Origin: an uncultured Geobacter sp.
Lineage (GTDB): Bacteria; Desulfobacterota; Desulfuromonadia; Geobacterales; Geobacteraceae
Assembly (NCBI GenBank): GCA_903925075.1
Contig: CAIYDQ010000323.1
Span: 25,263-89,262, forward strand
DNA length: 64,000 nt
Direction of reading: 5' to 3'
Shown in pieces: positions 39,865 through 47,418 of this stretch. The notes beneath the pieces are model-generated. The model saw nothing but the letters and a program-made list of their open reading frames with translations. It did not search any database and was not told the DNA's origin. How positions within the stretch are numbered: position 1 is the stretch's first letter; every line of letters starts with the position of its first letter. The translations under genes and the position numbers were made by a program.

Positions 39865-41403
39865 TTACTTATCGTCGCAGGTGAAGTTCGATTCGATACG
39901 ACGGTTGCGCTCTTTGCCGGCCTTGGTCTTGTTGTCGGCGATCGGTCTGGTGGGGCCAAAACCGACGGCTTTAATGCGATTGGGAGCCACCCCGAACTTG
40001 TTGATCAGGTAGCTGCGCACGCTCTCCGCTCGCCGCTGCGAAAGCTTCATATTGGCCTGCTTGCTCCCTGCACTGTCGGTATGCCCCTCGATTACGCCCG
40101 CAGCCTTGGGGTATTCAGCCAGGAAATCGGCCAATTTTTTCAGTTCGCCGTGATATTGAGGCTTGATGATCGCCTTGTTGGTGTCGAAGCGAACGTTGAT
40201 CACCGCCGGGCGGCAAAGTACGGCAACCGCCGCCGGAGCCGCCGGCTGGGCGACTTCCATCATCGGAGCCGGCAAAAGTACCGCGACCGTTGCCCCGCTC
40301 GTCGCCACGCCACCGGCGCCACTGCAGGTCAGCAGGTACGCGGTCGTGTCGGCCGGTGCGACCTTCACGGAGCCTTGCGGCTGCACGGCACCGATTCCCG
40401 GTTGTATCTGGCAGGCGTCGGCGTACTCCGAACTCCAGGTCAAGGTCGCGGATTGCCCCTTGTCGATGGACCCGGGGAGAGCGGTCAGCTTATCCGTGGG
40501 AGCCGACGGCGCCGGAGCGGTTACCAAGAGCTCCGCCGCGCTTTTGGCCGAACCGCCGGCGCCGCTGCAGGTGAGGGAATAGGAAGTGCTGTCGGCAGGC
40601 CTGACCGTTACCGTGCCTTGCGGCTGAACCATGCCGATTCCCGGTTGAATCTCGCAGTTGTCGGCGTTTTGGGAACTCCAGGTCAACATCGCGGCCTCGC
40701 CCTTGACGATGGCGCCGGGCGCCACGGTGAGATCGGCCGCGGGAGTCGGCGGGGCCGGGGGCGGTTCCGGCGCAGGTTTTTGTACCGGCGCAGGCTCCGC
40801 AATCGCGGCCGCGGCCACCGGGGCGGGCTTGCCGCCGAAGAGGAAACTCAGGCCGGCGCTGTATTCCCAGTTGAACTTGGTGTTTCTCGGCTGCTCCATT
40901 ACGAACAACTGCCGGGCGTCGCCGCGCAAGGCGAGGGAGTCGGTCAGGAAGTACTTCACTCCCCCCCCCGCGTTCAAGGTGACGTCGGTGACTCTGCGCC
41001 CTGCGGTAAGGCCGTCGCTGCCGCGGCCGTTGGTGATGCCGCCGCCGTGGCCGTAGGTGATGCCGCCCACGCCTGCGGCGAGATAGGGCACCAACGGCCC
41101 CTTCGGCAGGAAGTTGTAGAGTGCGTCCAAGCGGTAGGACAGGGCGTTGATGCTCGTCTTATTGAGCGTGCCCTTGGTGGCCAGGAAATCGGCGACGCCC
41201 TCCGCTTCCCAATTGTCGGTCAAATCGTAGCCCAGGCGCAGCCCGAAAACCGGAGCGGTTTCCAGATGTTGAACTCCGCCGAAAGTGTAGCCGCCGACAA
41301 AGGGCGACACGGAAAACGCGCCTTCCCTTTCCCCGGCGACAGCGGTCGATGCCATCACCATAGCCGCGCCGCACGCCAACATACTTGTGACAATCTTTTT
41401 CAT
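39865..41403 (-). CDS. Outer-membrane beta-barrel protein with two Ig-like repeats and OmpA domain
   Basis: A 512-residue protein with AAGGAGG before the ATG. A signal peptide ends near residue 23 (STAVAG). Residues about 28-188 form an OmpA-type eight-stranded barrel (FSVSPFVGGYTFGG, WEYSAGLSFLFGG). A proline-rich linker follows, then two homologous units of about 85 residues (LTWSSQNADNCEIQPGIG and LTWSSEYADACQIQPGIG) that look Ig-like, each with a conserved cysteine pair. The C-terminal OmpA domain (about 405-510; EGHTDSAGSKQANMKLSQRR) binds peptidoglycan. The protein would link the outer membrane to the cell wall. The Ig-like pair between barrel and OmpA domain is unusual. Confidence 0.9.
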   Translation of the reverse strand: MKKIVTSMLACGAAMVMASTAVAGEREGAFSVSPFVGGYTFGGVQHLETAPVFGLRLGYDLTDNWEAEGVADFLATKGTLNKTSINALSYRLDALYNFLPKGPLVPYLAAGVGGITYGHGGGITNGRGSDGLTAGRRVTDVTLNAGGGVKYFLTDSLALRGDARQLFVMEQPRNTKFNWEYSAGLSFLFGGKPAPVAAAAIAEPAPVQKPAPEPPPAPPTPAADLTVAPGAIVKGEAAMLTWSSQNADNCEIQPGIGMVQPQGTVTVRPADSTSYSLTCSGAGGSAKSAAELLVTAPAPSAPTDKLTALPGSIDKGQSATLTWSSEYADACQIQPGIGAVQPQGSVKVAPADTTAYLLTCSGAGGVATSGATVAVLLPAPMMEVAQPAAPAAVAVLCRPAVINVRFDTNKAIIKPQYHGELKKLADFLAEYPKAAGVIEGHTDSAGSKQANMKLSQRRAESVRSYLINKFGVAPNRIKAVGFGPTRPIADNKTKAGKERNRRIESNFTCDDK

Positions 41404-41485
41404 ACATCCTCCTTGTGATAAATTAACAACTGCTGCCCATAACCCGAGGTTAAACCAGGTCTATATCTGTGGCCCCGCCCTTCGG

Positions 41486-42403
41486 TCAAGTTGCCGGCTT
41501 CCGAGCGGTAAGATAGGCGACGCGATCGATGGAGACGGATTGGCCGGCTTCGACGGTCGGGCGCATGATCTGTTCGAAGAATTGCCGCTCCTCGTCGGAA
41601 AATCGTTCGGCGAGGATCACGCCCAGAGGCGGGGCTAACGGGTGCGGCGAAACGCCCAGAAACACCTCCCAGGTGGTGACGTCGGAGGGCGCGACGTCGA
41701 CATGGAGTTCCATGTGGATCTCGGCGAAGCCGGCGGCTTGCCCGAAACGGACCAGATCGCGCTCGGAATAGTTGGCAAGGGGAGAGGCGGCGATTTTCTC
41801 CAGCGAATCCGGAAACTGCGCGGCCTTCCAGCGATGCAAAAGAGGCAGGAAACGGTCGGGATTCTCAGGGGGTTGTCCATCGACAATCGTTTTCAAGGCG
41901 AGCGCCGCGTAGGCCTCGTCCTGATGTATCGGCTCCACCATGGAGATCCGGCCGCCTGGCTTGAGAACGCGGTGGAATTCACGAAAAGCGGCGCCCTTGT
42001 CGTGCACGTAAGCCAGCACGGCGCGGGTGGTGACCACGTCCACCGACGCACCCTCGATCCCTTGGAGACTTTCGGCGCTCCCCTGCAAAAAAGTGCATTG
42101 GTCCCGGACGCCGCGCTCGACGGCCAGCGCCTCGGCATGATGGAGCATGGCTGCGGAGATGTCGGTAAGCAGCACGCGCAGCGAGGCTCCGATGCGGTCA
42201 ATGGCGCGGAAGGCGACCAGGCCTTCGCCGGCGCCGACGTCGATCAAGGTCATCCCCGGAGCCAGGCGCGCGCCGTCCAAAACTCGCTCAGCGTAGCGTT
42301 CGATAACCGGGCGAATAACCTGTTGGTAGGAGGGGTCGTCTGCATGGCGGCGGTACAGCAGCCAATCGGACCAAAGGTCCGAGTCTGGTTTGTTGCCGAT
42401 CAT
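41486..42403 (-). CDS. Class I SAM-dependent methyltransferase
   Basis: A 305-residue protein from MIGNKPDSDLWSDW at 42403, with AAGGA about ten bases upstream; the longer ORF start adds 31 low-complexity codons. Motif I LIDVGAGEGLVAF, the post-motif acidic LLTDISAAML, and VDVVTTRAVLAYVHDKG are typical of the Methyltransf_11/25 group. The substrate is not recognisable. The C-terminal half (HMELHVDVAPSDVTTWEVF) resembles small-molecule methyltransferases. It stands alone between the porin-like gene and the permease. Confidence 0.85.
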   Translation of the reverse strand: MIGNKPDSDLWSDWLLYRRHADDPSYQQVIRPVIERYAERVLDGARLAPGMTLIDVGAGEGLVAFRAIDRIGASLRVLLTDISAAMLHHAEALAVERGVRDQCTFLQGSAESLQGIEGASVDVVTTRAVLAYVHDKGAAFREFHRVLKPGGRISMVEPIHQDEAYAALALKTIVDGQPPENPDRFLPLLHRWKAAQFPDSLEKIAASPLANYSERDLVRFGQAAGFAEIHMELHVDVAPSDVTTWEVFLGVSPHPLAPPLGVILAERFSDEERQFFEQIMRPTVEAGQSVSIDRVAYLTARKPAT

Positions 42404-42762
42404 GGCGTTGGCATCCTTGTCGCCGGCCTTTCGCCCGCGATGTTGTCCGCCGGCTGCTAAAGGCGCGGTCGCAAGCGAGCGTCCGTTCTTCAGCAATGGC
42501 AGAAAGCTCGTTAATATTTACTCCTAACGCGCCCAAAGGGCAACACATTTCCCGCGTGGGACAGCGGTCATCCGCCCACTGAGCAGGGCATATCGGTCCC
42601 GTTTTCGGCGGTAACTTCGCGTTTGCGCGGCTTTTAACTGCCGGCTCGATCAATAAAAAAAGCCCCTGAATCCTTTTCATAGGGTCAGGGGCTTTCCTCT
42701 TGGTCCTGACCAAGTGGAAGGGAGCCTAAAGTCAGGGGTCGGCAATCTTTTTGGATCATACC
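42404..42762. other. Intergenic region with terminator copy 1
   Basis: About 360 bases. The 141-codon minus ORF crossing it is not convincing. The supported element is the terminator at 42655-42695; nothing else stands out. Confidence 0.5.
42655..42695 (-). terminator. Terminator copy 1, family shared with 45.2 and 46.7 kb
   Basis: The stem AAAGCCCCTGA/TCAGGGGCTTT with flanking A and T tracts works on both strands. The minus-strand reading ends in seven Ts, just downstream of the permease gene. A 24-base segment at its start (42652-42675) is identical to 45188-45211. Confidence 0.88.
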
Positions 42763-44016
42763 TTATTCGTGACGTAAGGCTGAGATCGGATTCAGTTGAG
42801 TGGCCTTCCAGGCCGGATAAAAGCCGAAGAAGACACCCACTCCGATCGCGAACAGCGGTGCGACGATCAGGGCTTCCAGGGGGATGGACATGGGCCATCC
42901 CAAGGTGTGACCTATGAGGAAAGAGCAGACTATGCCGACCAGGACTCCCAGGAGACCGCCGAAGAGGCACAAGAGGACGGCCTCTTCCAGGAACTGAATC
43001 CGTATGGCCCGTGTCGTGGCCCCGATGGCGAGACGTAAACCGATCTCCCTGGTGCGCTCGGTCACCGACACGAGCATCACGTTCATTATTCCGATCCCGC
43101 CCACCAGCAGGGCTATGGAAGCGACGCTGATGAGCAGAAGTGCGAGCGTCCGTTTGGCGGCAATCTGTGCCTTGATGATCTCTTCCGGGTGGCGGATGTT
43201 GAAATCGTCGTCCCTGCCCGGCAGGATACGATGCCGCTGGCGCAGTAGAGAGGTAATCTGGTCGATCGCCCCCCGGGTGTCTTCACGCGAGACGGCCGAA
43301 CACAAAATGTCGTCCAACCATAAGGATCCGGTTCCCCGCAGTTTCTTTTGCACGGTGGAATACGGCAAAATGACCGTGTCGTCTTGATCCTGTCCATTGC
43401 CTGACTGCCCTTTCGGTGCCAACACGCCAGTTACCCTGAACATCTCCTTGTTGATACGAAGTCTCCGGCCGACCGCCATATCCGCTCCGAAGATCTCCCG
43501 ACGTACCGTCTGTCCCAGCAGGCAAACATTGGCGGCATGTACTACGTCTTCGCCGGTGAATGCCGCCCCTTCCGCCAACTCCCAGCTTTTGATCGCCAGG
43601 AATTCCGGGGTAACGCCACGATAATGCGTCGTCCAGTTACGGTTGCCGGAGACGACCAGCAGGGTTCCGTCCACGTTTGGAGAAGCACTTTTAATGGTGG
43701 TCAGTTCGCTCCTGATTGCTAGCACGTCTCCCATGGTTAGGGAAGTCATGCCGTGGCTGCCGGAGCGCACCCCGTTCACATTTCGAGAACCTGCTTCGAT
43801 CTGAACAAGATTATCTCCCAAATTTTGGAGCATGAGTTCGGCACGCTGTGAACCGGCCGTGCCGATGGCTACCACACAAACTACAGCGGCTATACCGACG
43901 GTAATACCGATCGCCGATAGAGCGCTTCGCATTTTGTTTCGAGAAAGGGAGCGGAAGGACTCACGGCCGAAGAGATTTAGCAGGGCTTCAACGGCATTTT
44001 TGGTGATTTCGCGCAT
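42763..44016 (-). CDS. MacB/FtsX-type ABC transporter permease (orphan)
   Basis: A 417-residue membrane protein. TM1 (about 33-52) follows an amphipathic start; a periplasmic MacB-like domain spans about 60-270; three further helices (about 285-410) form the FtsX core, with VERTREIGLRLAIGA and FGFYPAWKATQLNPISALRHE at the C-terminus. Such permeases pair with an ATPase and a MacA-like adaptor to export peptides, macrolides or lipoproteins. No ATPase or adaptor gene is adjacent, which is unusual. Only a poor ribosome-binding site is visible, so the start is uncertain. The gene and the truncated kinase next to it are bracketed by near-identical terminators. Confidence 0.85.
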   Translation of the reverse strand: MREITKNAVEALLNLFGRESFRSLSRNKMRSALSAIGITVGIAAVVCVVAIGTAGSQRAELMLQNLGDNLVQIEAGSRNVNGVRSGSHGMTSLTMGDVLAIRSELTTIKSASPNVDGTLLVVSGNRNWTTHYRGVTPEFLAIKSWELAEGAAFTGEDVVHAANVCLLGQTVRREIFGADMAVGRRLRINKEMFRVTGVLAPKGQSGNGQDQDDTVILPYSTVQKKLRGTGSLWLDDILCSAVSREDTRGAIDQITSLLRQRHRILPGRDDDFNIRHPEEIIKAQIAAKRTLALLLISVASIALLVGGIGIMNVMLVSVTERTREIGLRLAIGATTRAIRIQFLEEAVLLCLFGGLLGVLVGIVCSFLIGHTLGWPMSIPLEALIVAPLFAIGVGVFFGFYPAWKATQLNPISALRHE

Positions 44017-44260
44017 AGGGATCTTTGCAGGTTACGGGTATTGAGTTCACAATAGGCATCTTTGACAGGAAGAATAACCCTGAGGGATGCACGCTTGCCA
44101 AACTCTATATCAAACGTATCTGCCGTACAAGGGGGAAATGCCCTCTGTCTTTCCGATGAGATTCTTCACGGCTAACTCTGGGCTAACTCTCGTGGCGTAA
44201 AGTGATCTTCACGGTGGACGCCAACGCGCCCAACCGAATACCCAAACCAAGAGGACTCTG

Positions 44261-45142
44261 ATGCCGTTTCTGATACTTGTTCCGGTTCTGTTGCTGGTCG
44301 TGGCCCATCTGGTTCGAAAGATCTTCCAGACGGTTGCGTACCTCTCCGTCGGCATCGATAAGCGTGGTGAGCAGGAGCTTCACCCGATTGCCCTTGAACC
44401 GCTCCCTAGCGAAATACGCCCCTTCGTTGAGGCGATCAATCGGCTTCTGGGACGCGTGCGGCAGTCAATGGATGCACAGCAGCGCCTAATAGCTGACGCC
44501 GCGCACGAGTTGCGCTCCCCACTTACGGCGCTGTCGCTGCAAGCCGAGCGGTTGGCGGCGACCGAAATGTCTACCAATGCGCATGAGCGACTGGACACGC
44601 TGCGCCGCGGCATCGAGCGCGGCAGAACGCTGCTAGACCAGCTTTTGTCGTTGGCGCGAGCCCAGTCCTCGGCAGAGATGCCTATCAGCGCCGTCTCTGT
44701 CCTGCAGGTGTACCGACGTGTGTTAGAAGATTTGATCCCGCTGGCCGATAACAAAGGGATCGACGTTGGGGTGGTAAGCAACCTGGACGCCCGAGTCCTG
44801 GTCGACGAGGTCGACCTCATCACTATCGTCAAGAATCTGGTGGACAACGCGATCCGCTACACGCCGGCGGGAGGGAGGGTCGATCTGTCCGTTTTGGCCG
44901 CCGATAGAGCTATTACCCTGGTGGTTGAGGATAGCGGCCCGGGCATTCCTGAGGCGGAACGGGAGCGGGTTTTTGACCCCTTCTACCGTGTCTTGGGCAG
45001 CGAGGAAATCGGTTCTGGACTCGGGCTTTCCATCGTCCGGGCCATCGCTGCTCGTGTCGGCGCCAAAGTGAGTCTCGGCGTTGCAACCCAGGCGGGCTCG
45101 GGTCTGCGGGTGATGGTTACTTTCCCTTCTCCAAAAAGCTGA
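44261..45142 (+). CDS. Sensor histidine kinase lacking its N-terminal sensor (likely truncated)
   Basis: A 293-residue protein holding one membrane helix (about 2-18), a short HAMP-like segment, HisKA with DAAHELRSPLTAL (His82), and a complete HATPase (NLVDNAIRYTPAGG, VVEDSGPGIPEAERERVF, GSGLGLSIVRA). It resembles the C-terminal part of QseC/TctE-type kinases, which normally begin with a first membrane helix and a periplasmic sensor. In-frame translation upstream hits a stop at about 44199 after only ~20 codons, so the sensor half has been lost. No response-regulator gene is adjacent. The catalytic core is intact, but the gene is probably a remnant. Confidence 0.7.
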   Translation: MPFLILVPVLLLVVAHLVRKIFQTVAYLSVGIDKRGEQELHPIALEPLPSEIRPFVEAINRLLGRVRQSMDAQQRLIADAAHELRSPLTALSLQAERLAATEMSTNAHERLDTLRRGIERGRTLLDQLLSLARAQSSAEMPISAVSVLQVYRRVLEDLIPLADNKGIDVGVVSNLDARVLVDEVDLITIVKNLVDNAIRYTPAGGRVDLSVLAADRAITLVVEDSGPGIPEAERERVFDPFYRVLGSEEIGSGLGLSIVRAIAARVGAKVSLGVATQAGSGLRVMVTFPSPKS

Positions 45143-45190
45143 GAGGTGGGCGGGGAGAGCCCTCCCCTCCGCACAGGGGGCTCGGGGAAT

Positions 45191-45229
45191 AAAAAAAGCC
45201 CCTGAATCCTTCGTGGGATCAGGGGCTTT
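45191..45229. terminator. Terminator copy 2 (bidirectional)
   Basis: The same stem (AAAGCCCCTGA/TCAGGGGCTTT) as at 42.7 kb with A and T tracts on both sides. It lies between the convergent kinase remnant and fibronectin-III-like gene and can serve both. Confidence 0.88.
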
Positions 45230-45316
45230 ACTCTTGACGCTGCATATATTTCGTACCAGCGGTCTTCTTTAAGAAATGTGCGTTTTGAAGCCGGCGTGCA
45301 TCGCTTTTTCCGCGCA

Positions 45317-45970
45317 TCACAAGACGATGATGCCGATGTAGTGGGAATAGGGACCGGGGGCTCCGGTTCCGTGGCATCTTACCCTGAAATAGACCCTTTT
45401 CGCCGGCTCCAGTCCTCTGAGCGGGACGCGACAATAGGAGTACTGCCCCACGGTGCTCCAAGCTTCCTCCACATTCGGATCGCTTTGGCAAATCTCCAAT
45501 TCGTATGTTCCGGCGCCGTCTACTTTCCTGTAGGTGACAATTACCTCCCCGGAGTCGGAACCGTGCTTTGCGGAGATCGTAGTCGAGACGACCGAGTCTT
45601 TCGGTTTTCTGCTCCTTACCGGTTTCTCCTTCAGTTTCAAGCCGAGGTTTTCCAGCAAGCTGGGGTCGTTTTCGCTGTTTGCCCTCATGACCACGTATTG
45701 GGCCATCAACGTCACCGAATCGCAGATGGCCTCGCGCTTGCTGTCGCGGTCTTTCAGGTTTTTACGGCCTCCGTCGGCGTCAACCACGACGGCAGCTTCG
45801 TGATAGGCGGCCAATTGCTCCTTCAGCTTTAACGGGTGCGTTATATAGTCGGGCCAGTTGTTTTTAAAGAAGGAATGGACGAGCAGGCGGTTGGCGAAGT
45901 CTCCAACCACTAATACGAACTCCGAATGACTGAGGTCCGACAAGTTGGTGCCAAGCTGATTTACGGACAT
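45317..45970 (-). CDS. Fibronectin type III-like domain protein, paralogue of the 13.8-kb gene
   Basis: A 217-residue protein from MSVNQLGTNLSDLS at 45970; AGGAGG lies eight bases upstream, which favours this ATG over the one two codons earlier. The N-terminal 130 residues are predicted helical (SDLSHSEFVLVVGDFANRLL; NDPSLLENLGLKLKEK). The C-terminal 75 residues form a fibronectin-III-like fold (YRKVDGAGTYELEICQSDPN; YFRVRCHGTGAPGPYS). The architecture matches the gene at 13847. No signal peptide is present. It is upstream-flanked by the 41-bp tandem array and downstream by terminator copy 2. Function unknown. Confidence 0.78.
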   Translation of the reverse strand: MSVNQLGTNLSDLSHSEFVLVVGDFANRLLVHSFFKNNWPDYITHPLKLKEQLAAYHEAAVVVDADGGRKNLKDRDSKREAICDSVTLMAQYVVMRANSENDPSLLENLGLKLKEKPVRSRKPKDSVVSTTISAKHGSDSGEVIVTYRKVDGAGTYELEICQSDPNVEEAWSTVGQYSYCRVPLRGLEPAKRVYFRVRCHGTGAPGPYSHYIGIIVL

Positions 45971-46144
45971 TTTCATCACCTCCTCTTTTGTAGGAATACG
46001 CCGAAAGGCGATCTTGATTGGTTCGAGCAAATGTTATCGACTCATTTCCGATAGTCAAAGAAAAATTTAATTTTTCTAATTTTTTTCTTTTTTATCCATC
46101 GACGTCCCGGATTCGTTGTCTTGCCCCTACCGACCTCATGCTCC

Positions 46145-46710
46145 TGCGAGTCATCGTCACGTTACCTTTTCTGACCCCATGCACTTGGTCGTCCTGGCTA
46201 CGTTATTTGCCATGTCCGGATTATTTGGTTGCCATCGCTACCTTATCCCTCGCGACGCGATACATTCGGTGGATATCGCTACGCTAACTCGCGCGGCCGG
46301 ATGCATTGGGTCGTCACCGCCAGGTTACTTCTGGCGACCGGAAGCATCTGGTCGTCGCCGCTACGTTACTCCTGGCGGCAGGAAGCATATGGTCGTCGCC
46401 GCTACGTTACCTCTGGCGACCGAAAGCATATGGTCGTCGCCGCTACGTTACCCCTGGCGACCGAAAGCATATGGTCGTCGCCGCTACGTTACCCCAGGCG
46501 ACCGGAGGCACCTGGTCGAAGCCGCTACGCTACCCCCGGCGACCGGAGGCACCTGGTCGAAGCCGCTACGTTACCCCAGGCGACCGGAGGCACCTGGTCG
46601 TCTCCGCTGCGCTACCCCTGGCGACCGGAGGCATTTGGTCGTCACCGCTACGCTATCTCCGGCGGCCGGATTCACTTGGTCGTCGTTGCTACGCCATCTC
46701 GCCATCTTTC
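46145..46710. repeat. 41-bp tandem repeat array (about 14 units)
   Basis: The word TGGTCG recurs at 46349, 46390, 46431, 46472, 46513, 46554, 46595, 46636 and 46677, exactly 41 bases apart. Degenerate copies continue upstream (46308, 46267, 46226, 46186). The central copies share GTCGCCGCTACGTTACCCC. Each unit contains TCGCC and GGCGA arms that can form a hairpin with a 14-base loop. Because 41 is not a multiple of 3, the three overlapping plus-strand ORFs (46116, 46229, 46306) are repeat artefacts. Units are adjacent with no spacers, which excludes a CRISPR array. The array ends just before terminator copy 3. Confidence 0.93.
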
Positions 46711-46712
46711 AT

Positions 46713-46751
46713 AAAAAAAGCCCCTGATCCGTTCTCTGGATCGGGGGCTTT
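46713..46751 (-). terminator. Terminator copy 3
   Basis: AAAGCCCCTGATCC pairs with GGATCGGGGGCTTT; on the minus strand it ends in seven Ts, downstream of the response regulator at 46800. The first 17 bases match copies 1 and 2. Confidence 0.87.
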
Positions 46752-46799
46752 CTTCATGATTGGATTCAGCACCGACTTTTGTCGACCACGCCGGCTTCC

Positions 46800-47384
46800 C
46801 TAGCGTTTTCCGGGCGCTTCCGCGTCGGCTCCGCCGCACTGGGCCATGAGTCCGGCGATCTCTTCTTCGCTCAGCTCTTCCTCGATGCGGATGGCGCCCC
46901 TTTCGTCCCTGCTGAGTTCGCAGATGCCGGGATGCACGCTCTCCAGACGTCTCAGCTCCCGGGACTGGCGCCGCACCGTCCGCAACAACCGCCGGTTTTC
47001 GTGTTCCAGGTCGTATTTCTCCAGGGCGCTCAAAATGGCAAGCTTCAGTTCGGTGTCGTTCCAGGGCTTGGCGAAGAACCGGTAGATCTCGCCGTGGTTC
47101 ACCGCGCGCATGGCCGACTGCATGCTGGCGTTTCCGGTAAGCATGATCCTGACCGTCTCAGGATAGAGCTTCTTCACCCGGGCGAGAAACTCCGCGCCGT
47201 CCATCCCCGGCATCTTCTCGTCGGAGATCACCACCTTGAAAGTCTGCCCCGCCATCAGTAGCAGCGCCTCTTCCGCGCCGCCGGCGCCAGTTATCTTAAA
47301 CGGCTCTTCGTCCAGCCCCCGCATCAAAGCCAATACCACCAGCGGCTCGTCGTCTACTATCAGTATCGTATTGTCCAAAGGCAT
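46800..47384 (-). CDS. Response regulator, KPW-type receiver with short helical tail
   Basis: A 194-residue protein from MPLDNTILIVDDE at 47384, with GGAGG six bases upstream; the ORF track adds 34 unlikely codons. The receiver (about 1-125) has VVISDEKMPGMDG and IYRFFAKPWNDTEL. The C-terminal 70 residues are helical and acidic (IEEELSEEEIAGLM) with no known output domain. The KPW(N/D)D ending places it with the receivers at 47419, 49028 and 53515. It is the last gene of the minus-strand signalling run that begins near 57.9 kb. Confidence 0.9.
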   Translation of the reverse strand: MPLDNTILIVDDEPLVVLALMRGLDEEPFKITGAGGAEEALLLMAGQTFKVVISDEKMPGMDGAEFLARVKKLYPETVRIMLTGNASMQSAMRAVNHGEIYRFFAKPWNDTELKLAILSALEKYDLEHENRRLLRTVRRQSRELRRLESVHPGICELSRDERGAIRIEEELSEEEIAGLMAQCGGADAEAPGKR

Positions 47385-47418
47385 GGCGCACCTCCAGGTG
47401 GAGCTGTTCTGGTCAAAG

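Noticed and set aside
42288-42713. Minus ORF of 141 codons
   Set aside because: It covers the terminator hairpin and overlaps the methyltransferase in another frame; no supporting motif.
42763-45142. Insertion sequence or transposon
   Set aside because: No transposase and no terminal inverted repeats; the flanking identity is explained by terminator hairpins in direct orientation.
46145-46710. CRISPR array
   Set aside because: Units are contiguous, with no unique spacers, and no cas genes are present.
46116-46803. Three overlapping plus ORFs over the 41-bp array
   Set aside because: A 41-base period rotates through all three frames, so the similar proteins are one repeat read three ways.
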